The notes below the pieces were generated by a model. The model ran no database searches. It was not told where the DNA came from and saw only the letters and a program-made list of their open reading frames with translations. The position numbers and the translations under genes were made by a program. Of a stretch of 64,000 bases of DNA, positions 26,261 through 34,839 are shown in pieces. The DNA is from Brevibacterium sp. RIT 803. GTDB lineage: Bacteria; Actinomycetota; Actinomycetes; Actinomycetales; Brevibacteriaceae. How positions within the stretch are numbered: position 1 is the first letter of the stretch; each line of letters opens with the position of its first letter. The stretch lies in contig NZ_JAFEMW010000002.1 of the NCBI RefSeq assembly GCF_016892625.1, positions 1 through 64,000 of the forward strand, given 5' to 3'.

Positions 26261-27202
26261 TCAGGAACGGCGTCGCTCCCTGCGCAGGAGGGAGCGCAGA
26301 GTCTCGGCGTTTGCGTAGCCGACCCGTAGCGCGATCTCGGCGGAGGTGAGGTCCGTGGTTGCTGAGAGGTGTCGAGCTCGTTCGGTGCGAAGCCGTTGGA
26401 CGAAGCCGAGCGGAGTGAGGTTGAGCGCCGCACGGACTCGTCGTTCGAGGGTGCGCCGGCTGGTGCCGAGCGACTGCGCGACGAAGGCGACGTTGAACGG
26501 TTCGTCCAGGCGGGCGCGCACGAAGCGTTCGAACTCGACGACGATCGGGTCCTCGTGCCGGAGATGTTCGTAGGCGACGAAAGCCGCCTGCGACGGGCGC
26601 TCGTCGATGATGAGGAGCTTGGCGACATGTTGGGCCAGGTCGGGGCTGATCGATCGCACGAGTGAGAGCGCGAGGTCGATGTGGGCGAACGCGGCGCCGG
26701 CGGTGACGAGGTTCCCGTCGACCACGACCATGGTGTCGAGATCGAGGGCGACGGTCGGATAGCGCTTCAGGAACTCCGGCCCCAGGAACCAGCTGGTCGT
26801 CGCCCGCCGATGATGCATCCGTCCGGTCTCGGCGACAGCGAACACGCCGGTGCACGCCGCGGCGATCCGGGTGGTCGCCTCGTCGAGGCGCCCGAGCGAG
26901 GCGATGACCGAACGAGCATCTCGGCTCTGGAGGGCGTCGTTGGTAGCGGCGGCCGTAAGGGTTCCAAGCGCAGGGACGACGACCACGTCGAACTCTGCGG
27001 ACTCCGACAGCGGGTGGTCCACCGACAGGGTCATCGATGCCGTCGTGGTCACTCGCCGTTTCGGTCCGAGGATGGCGAGTTCGATCGGGTCGATCCGCGG
27101 GTCGACATCGCCGCGGGCTCCGTCGGCCACCCGCACGATGTCGATGATCGACGCGATAGCCGAACCGAAGCAGCCGTCGATCGCGATCAGTCCGATACGC
27201 AT
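26261..27202 (-). CDS. GlxA-like AraC regulator (DJ-1/PfpI plus AraC domain)
   Basis: 313 residues from ATG 27202. Residues 1-170 form a DJ-1/PfpI-like domain (IGLIAIDGCFGSAIASIIDIVRVAD, AACTGVFAVAETGRMHHRRATTSW), and 215-313 an AraC-type double helix-turn-helix (NVAFVAQSLGTSRRTLERRVRAAL, TSAEIALRVGYANAETLRSLLRRER). Divergent from the monooxygenase-like gene at 27310 with about 107 bp between, a layout typical of local regulation. Both genes are bracketed by ISL3 sequences. Confidence 0.85.
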   Translation of the reverse strand: MRIGLIAIDGCFGSAIASIIDIVRVADGARGDVDPRIDPIELAILGPKRRVTTTASMTLSVDHPLSESAEFDVVVVPALGTLTAAATNDALQSRDARSVIASLGRLDEATTRIAAACTGVFAVAETGRMHHRRATTSWFLGPEFLKRYPTVALDLDTMVVVDGNLVTAGAAFAHIDLALSLVRSISPDLAQHVAKLLIIDERPSQAAFVAYEHLRHEDPIVVEFERFVRARLDEPFNVAFVAQSLGTSRRTLERRVRAALNLTPLGFVQRLRTERARHLSATTDLTSAEIALRVGYANAETLRSLLRRERRRS

Positions 27203-27309
27203 GACGTAAACAATAGCAATACTGCCGTATACGCCACTACCCACCGGCCCTCGCTCGTCATACGCTGAACTCGTCACACGAAGAATCACGACTTCAAGGA
27301 GAGTCCCTC

Positions 27310-27621
27310 ATGTCAACACCCGCATCACTTCCGTATGCCTTCGTCGCCAAGATCGTCGCGGCCGATGGACAGCACGACGCGCTCGCCGATCTGCTCGCCG
27401 GCGCTGTCGCACTCGCCAACGAAGAAGTAGGAACGATTGTCTGGTTCGCGGTCAGGACCCACGCCGACACCTTCTGGATCTTCGATGCATTCCACGACGA
27501 GGCCGCTCGCGACGCCCACGCCAACGGCGCCATCGTCGCAGCCCTGATGGCCAACCAGCACCTCCTCAGCGCAGCACCCGAGATCCTGGCGGCCGACGTC
27601 CTCGCGTCCAAGCTCCCGTAG
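27310..27621 (+). CDS. antibiotic-biosynthesis-monooxygenase-like (ABM) protein
   Basis: 103-residue single ABM-fold protein (KIVAADGQHDALADLLAGAVALANEEVGTIVWFAVRTHADTFWIFDAFHDEAARDAHANGAIVAAL). Such proteins are YgiN-type quinol oxygenases or cofactor-free monooxygenases, usually dimeric. AAGGAG lies eight bases upstream of ATG. Function inferred from fold only; paired with the divergent GlxA-like regulator. Confidence 0.8.
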   Translation: MSTPASLPYAFVAKIVAADGQHDALADLLAGAVALANEEVGTIVWFAVRTHADTFWIFDAFHDEAARDAHANGAIVAALMANQHLLSAAPEILAADVLASKLP

Positions 27622-27670
27622 TCCGCCAACGCACGAGACGATCGGGCCCGCCGAGTCGGTCCGCAGATAG

Positions 27671-27729
27671 ACGTCGAGGTCTCCCGACGATGGAGGTTCC
27701 TACGCCATCCATCGGAAAGACCTCGACGT
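27671..27729 (+). promoter_or_regulatory. 12-bp inverted repeat over transposase start
   Basis: ACGTCGAGGTCT (27671-27682) pairs with AGACCTCGACGT (27718-27729); the expected GTG start (27728-27730) is the end of the right arm and a GGAGG ribosome-like site (27692-27696) is in the loop. The same repeat is kept in the partial copy at 25904. It could limit translation from read-through transcripts. Confidence 0.6.
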
Positions 27730-29052
27730 GCCCGACGCTACCCCGCGGCCGGCTTCGGCCGCCCTGACCTGACCGCCTTCGCTCGACTCGACGGCCTCGG
27801 TCTGAGCGTGATCGGGCAACGACTTGAACCGGATCGTGCGGTCCTCGCGTGCCGCGTGGTGGAACCAGATCAGTGGTGCCGACGGTGCGGCAGCGAAGGC
27901 GCCGCTCGTGACACCGTGATCCGGCGGTTGGCCCACGAGCCGCTGGGCTGGCGACCGACCGTGCTGGAAGTTGTAGTGCGCCGCTACCGCTGTGCAGACT
28001 GCGGACACGTGTGGCGCCAAGACACCAGCGCCGCGGCGGAGCCACGCGCGAAGCTCTCGCGCACCGGGCTGCGGTGGGCGCTGGAAGGGAGCGTGGTCGC
28101 ACACCTCACCGTCGCCCGTGTCGCCGAGGGGCTCGGGGTCGCGTGGGACACCGCCACCAACGCGGTCCTGGCCGAAGGCAAGCGGCTGCTGATCAACGAC
28201 CCCACGCGGTTCGAGGGCGTGAAGGTCATTGGCGTCGATGAGCACGTCTGGCGCCACACCAGGCGTGGCGACAAGTACGTCACCGTGATCATCGACCTCA
28301 CCCCGGTCCGCGATGGCGCCGGCCCAGCAAGGCTGCTGGACATGGTCGAGGGCCGGTCGAAGGCGGCGTTCAAGACCTGGCTCGCCGACCGCGACGACGC
28401 CTTCCGTGACGCGGTCGAGGTGGTCGCGATGGACGGCTTCACCGGGTTCAAGACCGCCGCTGCAGAGGAGATCCCGGTCGCGGTCACGGTGATGGATCCC
28501 TTCCACGTCGTGCGCCTGGCCGGTGACGCCCTCGACAGGTGCCGGCGCCGGGTCCAACTCGCGATCCACGGGCACCGTGGGTTCAGGGAGGACACGCTCT
28601 ACAAGTCGCGGCGCACGCTGCACACCGGCGCGGACCTGCTCACCGACAAGCAGAGAGACAGGCTACGCGCGCTGTTCGTTGATGACGCTCACGTCGAGGT
28701 CGAGGCGGCCTGGGGTGTCTACCAGCGCATGATCGCCGCCTATCGCCACGAGGACCGGCAACGTGGCCGCGAGCTCATGGAGAAGCTGATCACCGACCTC
28801 AGCGCCGGCGTCCCCAAGGTGCTCACCGAGCTCACCACCCTGGACCGGACCCTGAAGAAGCGAGCCGCTGACGTGCTCGCCTACTTCGAACGACCCGGCA
28901 CCAGCAACGGGCCGACCGAGGCACTCAACGGACGGCTCGAACACCTGCGCGGCTCCGCACTCGGGTTCCGCAACCTGACCAACTACATCGCCCGAAGCCT
29001 GCTCGAGACCGGCGGCTTCAGACCCCAACTCCTACACCCCCGATTGGGATGA
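27728..29052 (+). pseudogene. ISL3 family transposase, frameshifted near its start
   Basis: DDE-type transposase with an N-terminal zinc ribbon (CRRCGSE, CADCGHVW) and catalytic residues in VIGVDEH, VVAMDGFTGF and GPTEALNGRL. Compared with the partial copy, where GTG is followed by an intact frame, this copy has CCCCGCGG instead of CCCCGCCGG at about 27741-27748. The missing base shifts the frame and gives a stop after 14 codons. A 414-residue product could still start at GTG 27808, losing about 27 residues; activity is uncertain. Confidence 0.75.
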
Positions 29053-29216
29053 GCCCCTTTTCGACTATCGCTGCAGAGCTCGAAGCCGAGCAGGAACGCG
29101 TAACGCAAATGTTGGCCGAGGCCGGCCCCAATACTGAGTTGACGGTATACGCACCGCTTTCCGGTGATGTCTTCACCTGGGACAGGAAAGCCCCTCAAGC
29201 AGAAGATCGTGACTGA
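29049..29216 (+). pseudogene. possible C-terminal fragment of an interrupted gene
   Basis: The frame from 29049 to TGA 29214-29216 encodes 55 residues (AAELEAEQERVTQMLAEAGP, TVYAPLSGDVFTWDRKAP) and begins inside the ISL3 right end. Composition looks like real protein, so it may be the 3' end of a gene cut by the insertion. I do not recognise it. The region 29217-29309 shows only a short CGCAGTCCCT repeat (two copies). Confidence 0.35.
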
Positions 29217-29309
29217 CACACAGTTGCGCAGTCCCTCACCCAATCGCGCAGTCCCTATTCGGACAGTCGGGATCGGACGACAAAAGACATGAACGAAGAC
29301 TACAACAGC

Positions 29310-29353
29310 GGTGCCCCCGGTCGGACTTGAACCGACGACCAAGGAATTATGAG
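29310..29353. repeat. attL of integrated element (44-bp tRNA 3' segment)
   Basis: 44 bases identical to 36571-36614, the 3' part of the CAT tRNA gene from the anticodon loop to the acceptor end. This displaced tRNA end marks the left limit of a tyrosine-integrase element. Unlike the right copy, the base after ACC is not A, so CCA is not encoded here. Confidence 0.9.
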
Positions 29354-29395
29354 AACTGCCCTACCCACCCGCCACTGCTGGGATCACTGGGAAAT

Positions 29396-29413
29396 AGTGC
29401 AAGAAAAGTGCAA
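29396..29413. repeat. left copy of arm-type repeat AGTGCAAGAAAAGTGCAA
   Basis: 18-bp sequence made of two AGTGCAA units 11 bp apart; the same sequence is at 36421-36438, in the same orientation. Each lies just inside an att repeat (about 40 bp from attL, 130 bp from attR), fitting integrase arm-binding sites. Confidence 0.65.
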
Positions 29414-29428
29414 CCCTCTAACACTCAA

Positions 29429-30787
29429 CTACCGGTCTAGCTCAGCCGTCACACTCCCCCGCGCCCTGTCCACTAGCGTGCCCAGGACTTCAGCCACGCC
29501 GTCAAGGTTCTCATCGAACAAGTGACTGTAGGTGTCGAGAGTCTGCGATGCCTTCGAATGCCCAGCGAACCGCTGAGCCAGCTTCACATTCGCACCAGCA
29601 GCCACCACCAACGACACACAAGTGTGCCGGAAACCATGAAGCGTGAAGCCGTTATCGAAGTCCGTATCCCCCGGCTCCAGCGTGTAGCCGTACTGAGCAT
29701 CTGGCAGGCCGACAGCCTGCCTAGTCGCCGAGTCTGCTCGACCCGTCACCAACAGATTATGCTCACGCTGTACGCGCTCCACAGCCGCCCTAGTATCAGA
29801 GCCGTAGACATGGAAGTCACCAGAGTACTCAGACACGCCCAGCGCGGCCTGTAGCCGCTCCACAGCCGTGCTTGCCAGCTCTAGGGCAGGACTCAGACCC
29901 CGATCACTGAGATTCGTATTCGACAGATCACCACCACGCGGAGCAGTGAACAAGCGATCGTCACGGCCCAAACGCCGAGACTCAGCAATATCTAACGCCA
30001 TGCGTGTCAGCGGGATAGTCCGCTTCTCGCCGCCCTTAGTCACATCGGCATAGCTGATCCTGTTATTCACCGTGCGCTGAGTACGCCGAACCGCCAACAT
30101 GTTGCCCGACACGTCACGACCACGGAGAGCCGCCAACTCACCAAATCTCAAACCCGTAAGAGCAAGGAACGTGAACATGTCGGCGTAATGCGCTGGAGCG
30201 CAAGCCGACAACCTGAACACCTGACGCAGAGTCAACACCATCCGCTCCACGTCCTGCTTCTCCGACCTAGGCAGGAACCGCAGAAGAGGCTTCACCGGAT
30301 TGCCATTCACATACCGACCATCCGCAAAAGCAACCAACCTATTGAACTGCCTGACACCCTGAGCCTTACGCCCCGGGGACGGGAAGTCCCCGCGCTCAAT
30401 CCAATCCCGGACAGCGGCAGGAGTCACCGTAGACAACGGGGCATGATGCCAGCGCGGACTGATCGTCGTTCGATAGATGTTCTCGTAGGACTCAAGACTG
30501 TTAGGCGCGGCACCAGTGTTGCCCCGACCACCAGACTTCCCCAAGAACTGCTGATGCTCCTTGTGAAGCTGACCCACCGTCACCTTCTCCGCCCTCGACC
30601 GATCCACATTCGACGACGGGTCAAGGTTGTCGTGGGCCTTCCGGTCGAACTCCTCCGCAGCCTTTCGGGTCCGGAACTTCTTCCGCCTGTACTTCCGCTG
30701 ACCACCAACCATCACCGGATACAACGCCTCCCACTGCAGATGCCCTGCAGGCAACTGCCCATCCCTCGCCAGATTCTTAACGCTCAC
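29429..30787 (-). CDS. tyrosine integrase with inserted peptidoglycan-binding-like domain
   Basis: 452 residues from GTG 30787, preceded by CGGAGAAGTA; TTG 30817 would add ten. An N-terminal Arg/Lys-rich arm-binding domain (about 10-60) and a SAM-like core-binding domain (70-165) lead into the catalytic domain: R214 in TGLRFGEL, K251 in TKGGEKRT, H384 and R387 in LHGFRH, H410 in AGHSKASQ and nucleophile Y420. Between the K and HxxR boxes, residues about 306-362 read as a PG_binding_1-type domain (VERLQAALGV, YGSDTRAAVERVQ, LLVTGRADSATRQAVGL). It should catalyse integration and excision at the tRNA site. Confidence 0.92.
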   Translation of the reverse strand: MSVKNLARDGQLPAGHLQWEALYPVMVGGQRKYRRKKFRTRKAAEEFDRKAHDNLDPSSNVDRSRAEKVTVGQLHKEHQQFLGKSGGRGNTGAAPNSLESYENIYRTTISPRWHHAPLSTVTPAAVRDWIERGDFPSPGRKAQGVRQFNRLVAFADGRYVNGNPVKPLLRFLPRSEKQDVERMVLTLRQVFRLSACAPAHYADMFTFLALTGLRFGELAALRGRDVSGNMLAVRRTQRTVNNRISYADVTKGGEKRTIPLTRMALDIAESRRLGRDDRLFTAPRGGDLSNTNLSDRGLSPALELASTAVERLQAALGVSEYSGDFHVYGSDTRAAVERVQREHNLLVTGRADSATRQAVGLPDAQYGYTLEPGDTDFDNGFTLHGFRHTCVSLVVAAGANVKLAQRFAGHSKASQTLDTYSHLFDENLDGVAEVLGTLVDRARGSVTAELDR

Positions 30788-31093
30788 TACTTCTCCGATC
30801 CTCGTCGCTGAGTGCAAGTATATCGACCCCAGTCCATGAGTCGGAACGCACCGATCCCTCTCATTGAATGAGACGACATGGAGTTTAGTACGTTTTGTTC
30901 ACGCGCCCCAAACCGGTCGCAGATGCCCTGCTCCCCTTGTATCTACTGGTCAACAAAAGGTATGTGACCGAGGTCACGCAGTCCTCCTGTTACTTTCCCG
31001 CTGAGGGGACACTCTATTAAGAAGTGAGAAAGGGAAACAGCGGGACACAGAAGGTGTTTCGCCAAAGCATCCCCAGAATCAGACAGGACTGAT
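30788..31093. promoter_or_regulatory. divergent control region between integrase and excisionase-like gene
   Basis: 306 bp without a gene. It holds the perfect dyad GTGACCGAGGTCAC (30964-30977), a candidate operator, and a 25-base sequence at 30925-30949 that nearly matches one at 36524-36549. Promoters for both directions are expected here but not assigned. Confidence 0.5.
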
Positions 31094-31288
31094 ATGGACA
31101 ATACCTATGAACCCGAAGTCGTCAACGAGCACGTAGCCGCCGAAATCATCGGCGTCTCAGTGAAATGGCTGCGAAACAACCGACGATCACCATCAGCACC
31201 ACCATTCTGCAAGATCGGCAGTCGCATTCGATACAGACCCGAATCACTGCGGACATGGGTCCGCCAGCAGGAGGTTGTCAATGGCTGA
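31094..31288 (+). CDS. excisionase-like helix-turn-helix protein
   Basis: 64 residues, a single MerR-like/HTH_17 domain: VNEHVAAEIIGVSVKWLRNNRRSPSAPPFCKIGSRIRYRPESLRTWVRQQ. This is the usual form of element excisionases and of AlpA-type regulators. It is divergent from the integrase, which suits control of excision direction, and overlaps the next gene by 8 bp. Confidence 0.85.
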   Translation: MDNTYEPEVVNEHVAAEIIGVSVKWLRNNRRSPSAPPFCKIGSRIRYRPESLRTWVRQQEVVNG

Positions 31289-31796
31289 GATCACCCGCGC
31301 GGACACAATCCGCACCGGCCCCGAATGGGCCACCATCATCCGAGACGACCTCAACCGAGCAGTCGAAGGACTCATCTCAGCAGGACAACACCTCACCCAA
31401 GCCAAGGCCGACGTGAACCACGGCGAGTGGATACCGATGCTCAACGGCATCGGCATCAGCCAGTCCCACGCAAGCCACCTAATGCAGATCGGCAGAAACC
31501 TAAATCAGTCGGACCCGACTGATTTGCCCCGAACCGTCACGGCACTCTATGAGCTATCCCAACTCGACCCCGAGGACATTGAACACGGTGTGGAAGACGG
31601 CACTATCCACCCCGACATGACCACCCAAGATGCGAAGAACCTGAAGCAAGAGCCAGAGAAAACCACAGCCTTTGAGAAGGCCATGAAGAACCTGAAGGCA
31701 CTCCGCAAGAACGCCGACCGCCTGTCCTTCACCGAGCGAGACGAAGTAATCGCCACCGCAGAACGCATCATCACCGAACTCGGAGGACGCAAATGA
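31281..31796 (+). CDS. DUF3102-like element protein
   Basis: 171 residues from ATG 31281 behind CAGGAGG. The segment LISAGQHLTQAKADVNHGEWIPMLNGIGISQSHASHLMQIGRNL resembles DUF3102 (GEWxxWLxxxFGIS...A..YM), a domain of plasmid and phage proteins thought to bind DNA; the C-terminal third is charged and helical. Overlaps the genes on both sides (8 bp and 4 bp), so it is translated as part of one unit. Confidence 0.65.
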   Translation: MAEITRADTIRTGPEWATIIRDDLNRAVEGLISAGQHLTQAKADVNHGEWIPMLNGIGISQSHASHLMQIGRNLNQSDPTDLPRTVTALYELSQLDPEDIEHGVEDGTIHPDMTTQDAKNLKQEPEKTTAFEKAMKNLKALRKNADRLSFTERDEVIATAERIITELGGRK

Positions 31797-32161
31797 AAAC
31801 CATCTCGCAAGGCGCACGGCAAGCCATCAGCTCCACCACCGCACAGCAGAACCTCTACCAAACCCACACCGCTGCAACCGAATGGGAGCGAGCCAGGCTC
31901 ATCGCCTGCAGTGTAGAGAAAGCCAGCTCACAAGGTGTTGTGATCCGCCCACTCGGAGACGCAGGCAAGGTCATGACACACGAAGCCGCCGAGCACGCTG
32001 GCGCCACCGTCGGCATGATTGAGCGCTACCTGAAGACCTGGAACTACGCGGCCATGAATGGCCACTGCGACTCCAGCGGAGCACTCCGACCAGAGGACGG
32101 GCAGACGGCCCGTCTACCAGATGAAGATACCTGGAACATGTACTGGGGACAAAGCGAATAG
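31793..32161 (+). CDS. hypothetical element protein
   Basis: 122 residues, start coupled to the preceding stop by ATGA. The middle (VIRPLGDAGKVMTHEAAEHAGATVGMIERYLKTWNYAAMNGHC) may be a helix-turn-helix. Not recognised; basic-to-neutral, no membrane segment. Confidence 0.6.
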   Translation: MKTISQGARQAISSTTAQQNLYQTHTAATEWERARLIACSVEKASSQGVVIRPLGDAGKVMTHEAAEHAGATVGMIERYLKTWNYAAMNGHCDSSGALRPEDGQTARLPDEDTWNMYWGQSE

Positions 32162-32253
32162 AGCAAGAGCACACCCCTATGGAATAGGGGTGCCTGAAAC
32201 GCGGGTCAGCGGAGATGCCGCCTGACCGCCTAGACACTGGGGAGGAGGGGGTC

Positions 32254-32955
32254 GTGAACCCTGACCACAATGATTTATCTGGTACATCACCAGCACCACG
32301 TCGGGGACGGCCCCGAAAGGACAAGTCGCCATGCTCGATCGAAGACTGTGAGAAGACCTCGACGCGCAACGTCGACGGCGCTCGCGTCTGCGAAACCCAC
32401 CGAATGCAGAGCCACCGAAAGCGCCCCGGACTGTGCACGGTTCGCGGCTGTGACGGCCCCGTCAGTCTTGGCAAGAAACGAACACGGCGCTACTGCTCAA
32501 CCCACTCGATCCGATACCTGACCGACAAGCCCCGCAAGCTCGACGCGGCACTAGCCGAAGTCGCTGACCGTATCGGCATCGACAACGCCACCAGCATCAA
32601 CTGCTGGATGGAAATCGGAGAAGTCGGGAGAGCCAACGTCGAAGTCGACAACCTTAGGTGGCTGATCACACGGTTCCTGTGGACAGTCCATTACGGGCCA
32701 ATACGCGGGAAGCTCGAGTTACATCACGTGTGTGGAAACTCCTGGTGCCTAAACCCATCACACTGCTGGCCCCTGACAGGGCCGCAGAATAAGCGCATCG
32801 AGAAACGCCTGGGCGATTACAAGGGGCAACTGCTCCTGTCCAGGTTCGCACCCATCACCGAAAGCTTTGACCAGTGGTGCCGAGCCAACAGGCTCGACCA
32901 CGGAATGATCGAAGCAATCGATAGTGGCGCTCGCCACTACATCGAAGTCCAGTAG
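32254..32955 (+). CDS. HNH endonuclease-like protein with two N-terminal Cys/His zinc motifs
   Basis: 233 residues from GTG 32254, which follows a strong GGAGGAGGG; ATG 32215 lacks one. Two C-x4-C...C-x2-H units lie near residues 27-50 (CSIEDC, CETH) and 61-85 (CTVRGC, CSTH). The C-terminal half has LELHHVCGNSWCLNPSHCWPLTGPQN, the zinc-bound HNH motif of phage and homing endonucleases. Probably a DNA nicking or cutting enzyme of the element; target unknown. Confidence 0.75.
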   Translation: MNPDHNDLSGTSPAPRRGRPRKDKSPCSIEDCEKTSTRNVDGARVCETHRMQSHRKRPGLCTVRGCDGPVSLGKKRTRRYCSTHSIRYLTDKPRKLDAALAEVADRIGIDNATSINCWMEIGEVGRANVEVDNLRWLITRFLWTVHYGPIRGKLELHHVCGNSWCLNPSHCWPLTGPQNKRIEKRLGDYKGQLLLSRFAPITESFDQWCRANRLDHGMIEAIDSGARHYIEVQ

Positions 32956-32994
32956 CAACCACTCTCAGCAACCACCGAAGGAGGTGAACATCCC

Positions 32995-33024
32995 ATGTCG
33001 CCAGGGCACCAGCCCCGGCACTGA
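32995..33024 (+). CDS. possible 9-codon leader MSPGHQPRH
   Basis: A near-perfect GAAGGAGGTG ribosome site (32978-32987) leads to ATG 32995 and a stop after nine codons, 17 nt before the gene at 33041, whose own ribosome site is weak. Could be a leader that couples translation. Confidence 0.35.
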   Translation: MSPGHQPRH

Positions 33025-33040
33025 GAGAAACGAAACCAAC

Positions 33041-33424
33041 ATGAATACACGAATCACAGATGACCACCCCGACCTCACCTGGGCGAATATCGACCAGCTC
33101 GAAGTCGGGGAATGGTACGCAACCTCGGTTGAATCACCCCTGTCTTACATGCTCATCGGCACAGCCACAGGCCGCGGCGGACGGACCGAATACGACATCG
33201 TTTGCCCCATCGGGGCAGGACGCAAACCCAGCCTCAGAACGTTCTGGAAGCCCGGGAATCAACTGATCGTGATTCCCCCAGAGCATGTAGGGCAACGCCT
33301 CACAGACGCTGCCATAGCGTTCGCAGAGAAGGAACGGCAAGGCCTTAGTCGAATCACCCTGAGTCCTGAGTCATGGCCCAACTGTCTAGCCGAGGGCAAC
33401 GACGATGCCGAGGTATCGGCATGA
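33041..33424 (+). CDS. hypothetical element protein
   Basis: 127 residues. WYATSVESPLSYMLIGTATGRGGRTEYDIVCPIGAG suggests a beta-rich domain; not recognised. It ends in an ATGA overlap with the next gene. Confidence 0.6.
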   Translation: MNTRITDDHPDLTWANIDQLEVGEWYATSVESPLSYMLIGTATGRGGRTEYDIVCPIGAGRKPSLRTFWKPGNQLIVIPPEHVGQRLTDAAIAFAEKERQGLSRITLSPESWPNCLAEGNDDAEVSA

Positions 33425-33648
33425 TCCCATTCGATCTCAGCACAGAAGACAGGAAGCTCCTCGGGCATGTTCTTCCGCTGCGTGTCGCCTACCTCGAAAC
33501 CCAGATCGAGAAGTTCGAACGCAGACAGATCCACTCGTTCGACGCAGGACGGGAAGGTCGCATCAAGGGGACCGCAACGGAACTCGGGAAACTTCTCCAC
33601 CTGCTCGACCGGCTCGAAGCCGTCGAAGGTTCAGGTGATGCCGCGTGA
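33421..33648 (+). CDS. small helical element protein
   Basis: 75 residues, mostly charged helix (VLPLRVAYLETQIEKFERRQ, KGTATELGKLLHLLDRLEAVE), overlapping both neighbours by 4 bp or less. Not recognised. Confidence 0.6.
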   Translation: MIPFDLSTEDRKLLGHVLPLRVAYLETQIEKFERRQIHSFDAGREGRIKGTATELGKLLHLLDRLEAVEGSGDAA

Positions 33649-33956
33649 GCGTGTCGACGCCGCCGAACTATGTGCCGCCTGAGAAAGGCGAGAGCAGGCC
33701 GGAGACAATCGACGAGGCCCGCCGCTGGCAGACCCGCCATAACAAGTACGTAGCCGCCGGAATATGCCCACGGTGCGCAGGACAAGCTGCATACGGACAT
33801 CAACTCGGATGGTCGAATGTCTACCCGCCCTGCTCAACATGCTGGCCTGTCGTCACCGGATGGGATTCTCCCACCGGCTCGCCGTCTGGGTGGCATGTCC
33901 TCAGCGCTGCCAAGGTACCCGTGCAACGGGCCTTGCGTGCGCAGGTCAGCACCTGA
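33645..33956 (+). CDS. zinc-ribbon element protein
   Basis: 103 residues from GTG 33645, which overlaps the preceding TGA as GTGA. Two CxxC pairs (CPRC near 41-44 and CSTC near 63-66) suggest a zinc ribbon in the middle. Similar small proteins are common in actinophage and island gene strings. Confidence 0.6.
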   Translation: MSVSTPPNYVPPEKGESRPETIDEARRWQTRHNKYVAAGICPRCAGQAAYGHQLGWSNVYPPCSTCWPVVTGWDSPTGSPSGWHVLSAAKVPVQRALRAQVST

Positions 33957-34055
33957 GGGTGCGATCACCCAGCCAGCCCCTCAACTCGTCACAAATCGCT
34001 TTACCGGTAGTGCCGTCGATCACGGCACACCACCAACTAAGAATGGAATCATCTT

Positions 34056-34811
34056 TTGAATAGCACAATCAACACCGCTCAGTCCTCAGTCGCCAAGGCC
34101 ACCGATGATCTGTCATCGGCCAGAGACCAGCTCGCAGGTGCGCTCGCCCTCATAGGTGAGCTTGACAAGGCCCTCGACAGCCCCGACCCGCTCCCGAAGG
34201 GTCACGGCTCCAAGGTAGCCGATGCCCAAGCCCAGGCCCAGCAGTTACAGCGACTCGTCAAACGACGCGAGGACAGTCTCACAGAAGCCCGGTCGACACT
34301 CCGTGCCGCCGAGCATGAAGCCTGGACAGCCAAGGTCAACACCCTCGCAGACCAGGTGGCCGCGTTCGACCGTTCGGCCTTCGAGACAGAGTTCATCGCG
34401 AAGGTCCAACCCGTCGTCGATGAACTCCTGCAGCAGGTGTACGAAGTCAAGCAGGCCGAGACCGAACTGCGTTCGCTCACCAGTGGAGAGGTTCACCCAA
34501 CTGGTCGGGTATCGTTCACCCCCGACAGCTACCGAGACCTGATCATCGACGGAGACAAGGTTCACTCCTTGGCACCCCAACATCTCGTCAAGGACCTCGG
34601 ATCCAAGATCGTCGATTCCCGGCATCAGACCGCAGTCAACGAAGCTCTCGCCGAACAGCGGGAAGCCCGGGCCGAGGAACAGGCCGAACGAGCCGCCGAG
34701 CTGAAAGCTCAGCGTGAAGCCGCGAACGTCTCGAAGTGGGGTTCCACCACCCCGCCTGCCGCAGTCACGAAGACAACGAGGGACGGCAAGGTCACCTTCC
34801 TCCGACGCTGA
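34056..34811 (+). CDS. coiled-coil element protein
   Basis: 251 residues from TTG 34056. Residues 1-130 and 195-230 are highly helical and rich in Ala, Glu, Gln and Lys, predicted coiled coils; the middle holds RVSFTPDSYRDLIIDGDKVHSLAPQHLV. It resembles scaffold-like or structural-maintenance helpers of phage type, but no family is recognised. A terminator follows at 34840. Confidence 0.6.
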   Translation: MNSTINTAQSSVAKATDDLSSARDQLAGALALIGELDKALDSPDPLPKGHGSKVADAQAQAQQLQRLVKRREDSLTEARSTLRAAEHEAWTAKVNTLADQVAAFDRSAFETEFIAKVQPVVDELLQQVYEVKQAETELRSLTSGEVHPTGRVSFTPDSYRDLIIDGDKVHSLAPQHLVKDLGSKIVDSRHQTAVNEALAEQREARAEEQAERAAELKAQREAANVSKWGSTTPPAAVTKTTRDGKVTFLRR

Positions 34812-34839
34812 ACGTCTGACTGAATAGCACGAAGAGGAT

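Larger units (their letters stand above)
27644..29057 (+). mobile_element. ISL3-family insertion sequence
   Basis: About 1.41 kb. The right end GATTGGGATGAGCCCC (29042-29057) is inverted against the left GGGCCCGCCGAGTCGG (27644-27659), matching at about 11 of 16 positions. One transposase gene of ISL3 type fills it, its stop lying inside the right repeat. No 8-bp target duplication is evident at the ends, which suggests later rearrangement; the partial copy at 25904 is a likely partner. Confidence 0.75.

Noticed and set aside
26019..26855. 278-codon minus-strand frame overlapping the GlxA-like gene
   Set aside because: Arg/Pro-rich shadow frame of the regulator that runs into the IS remnant.
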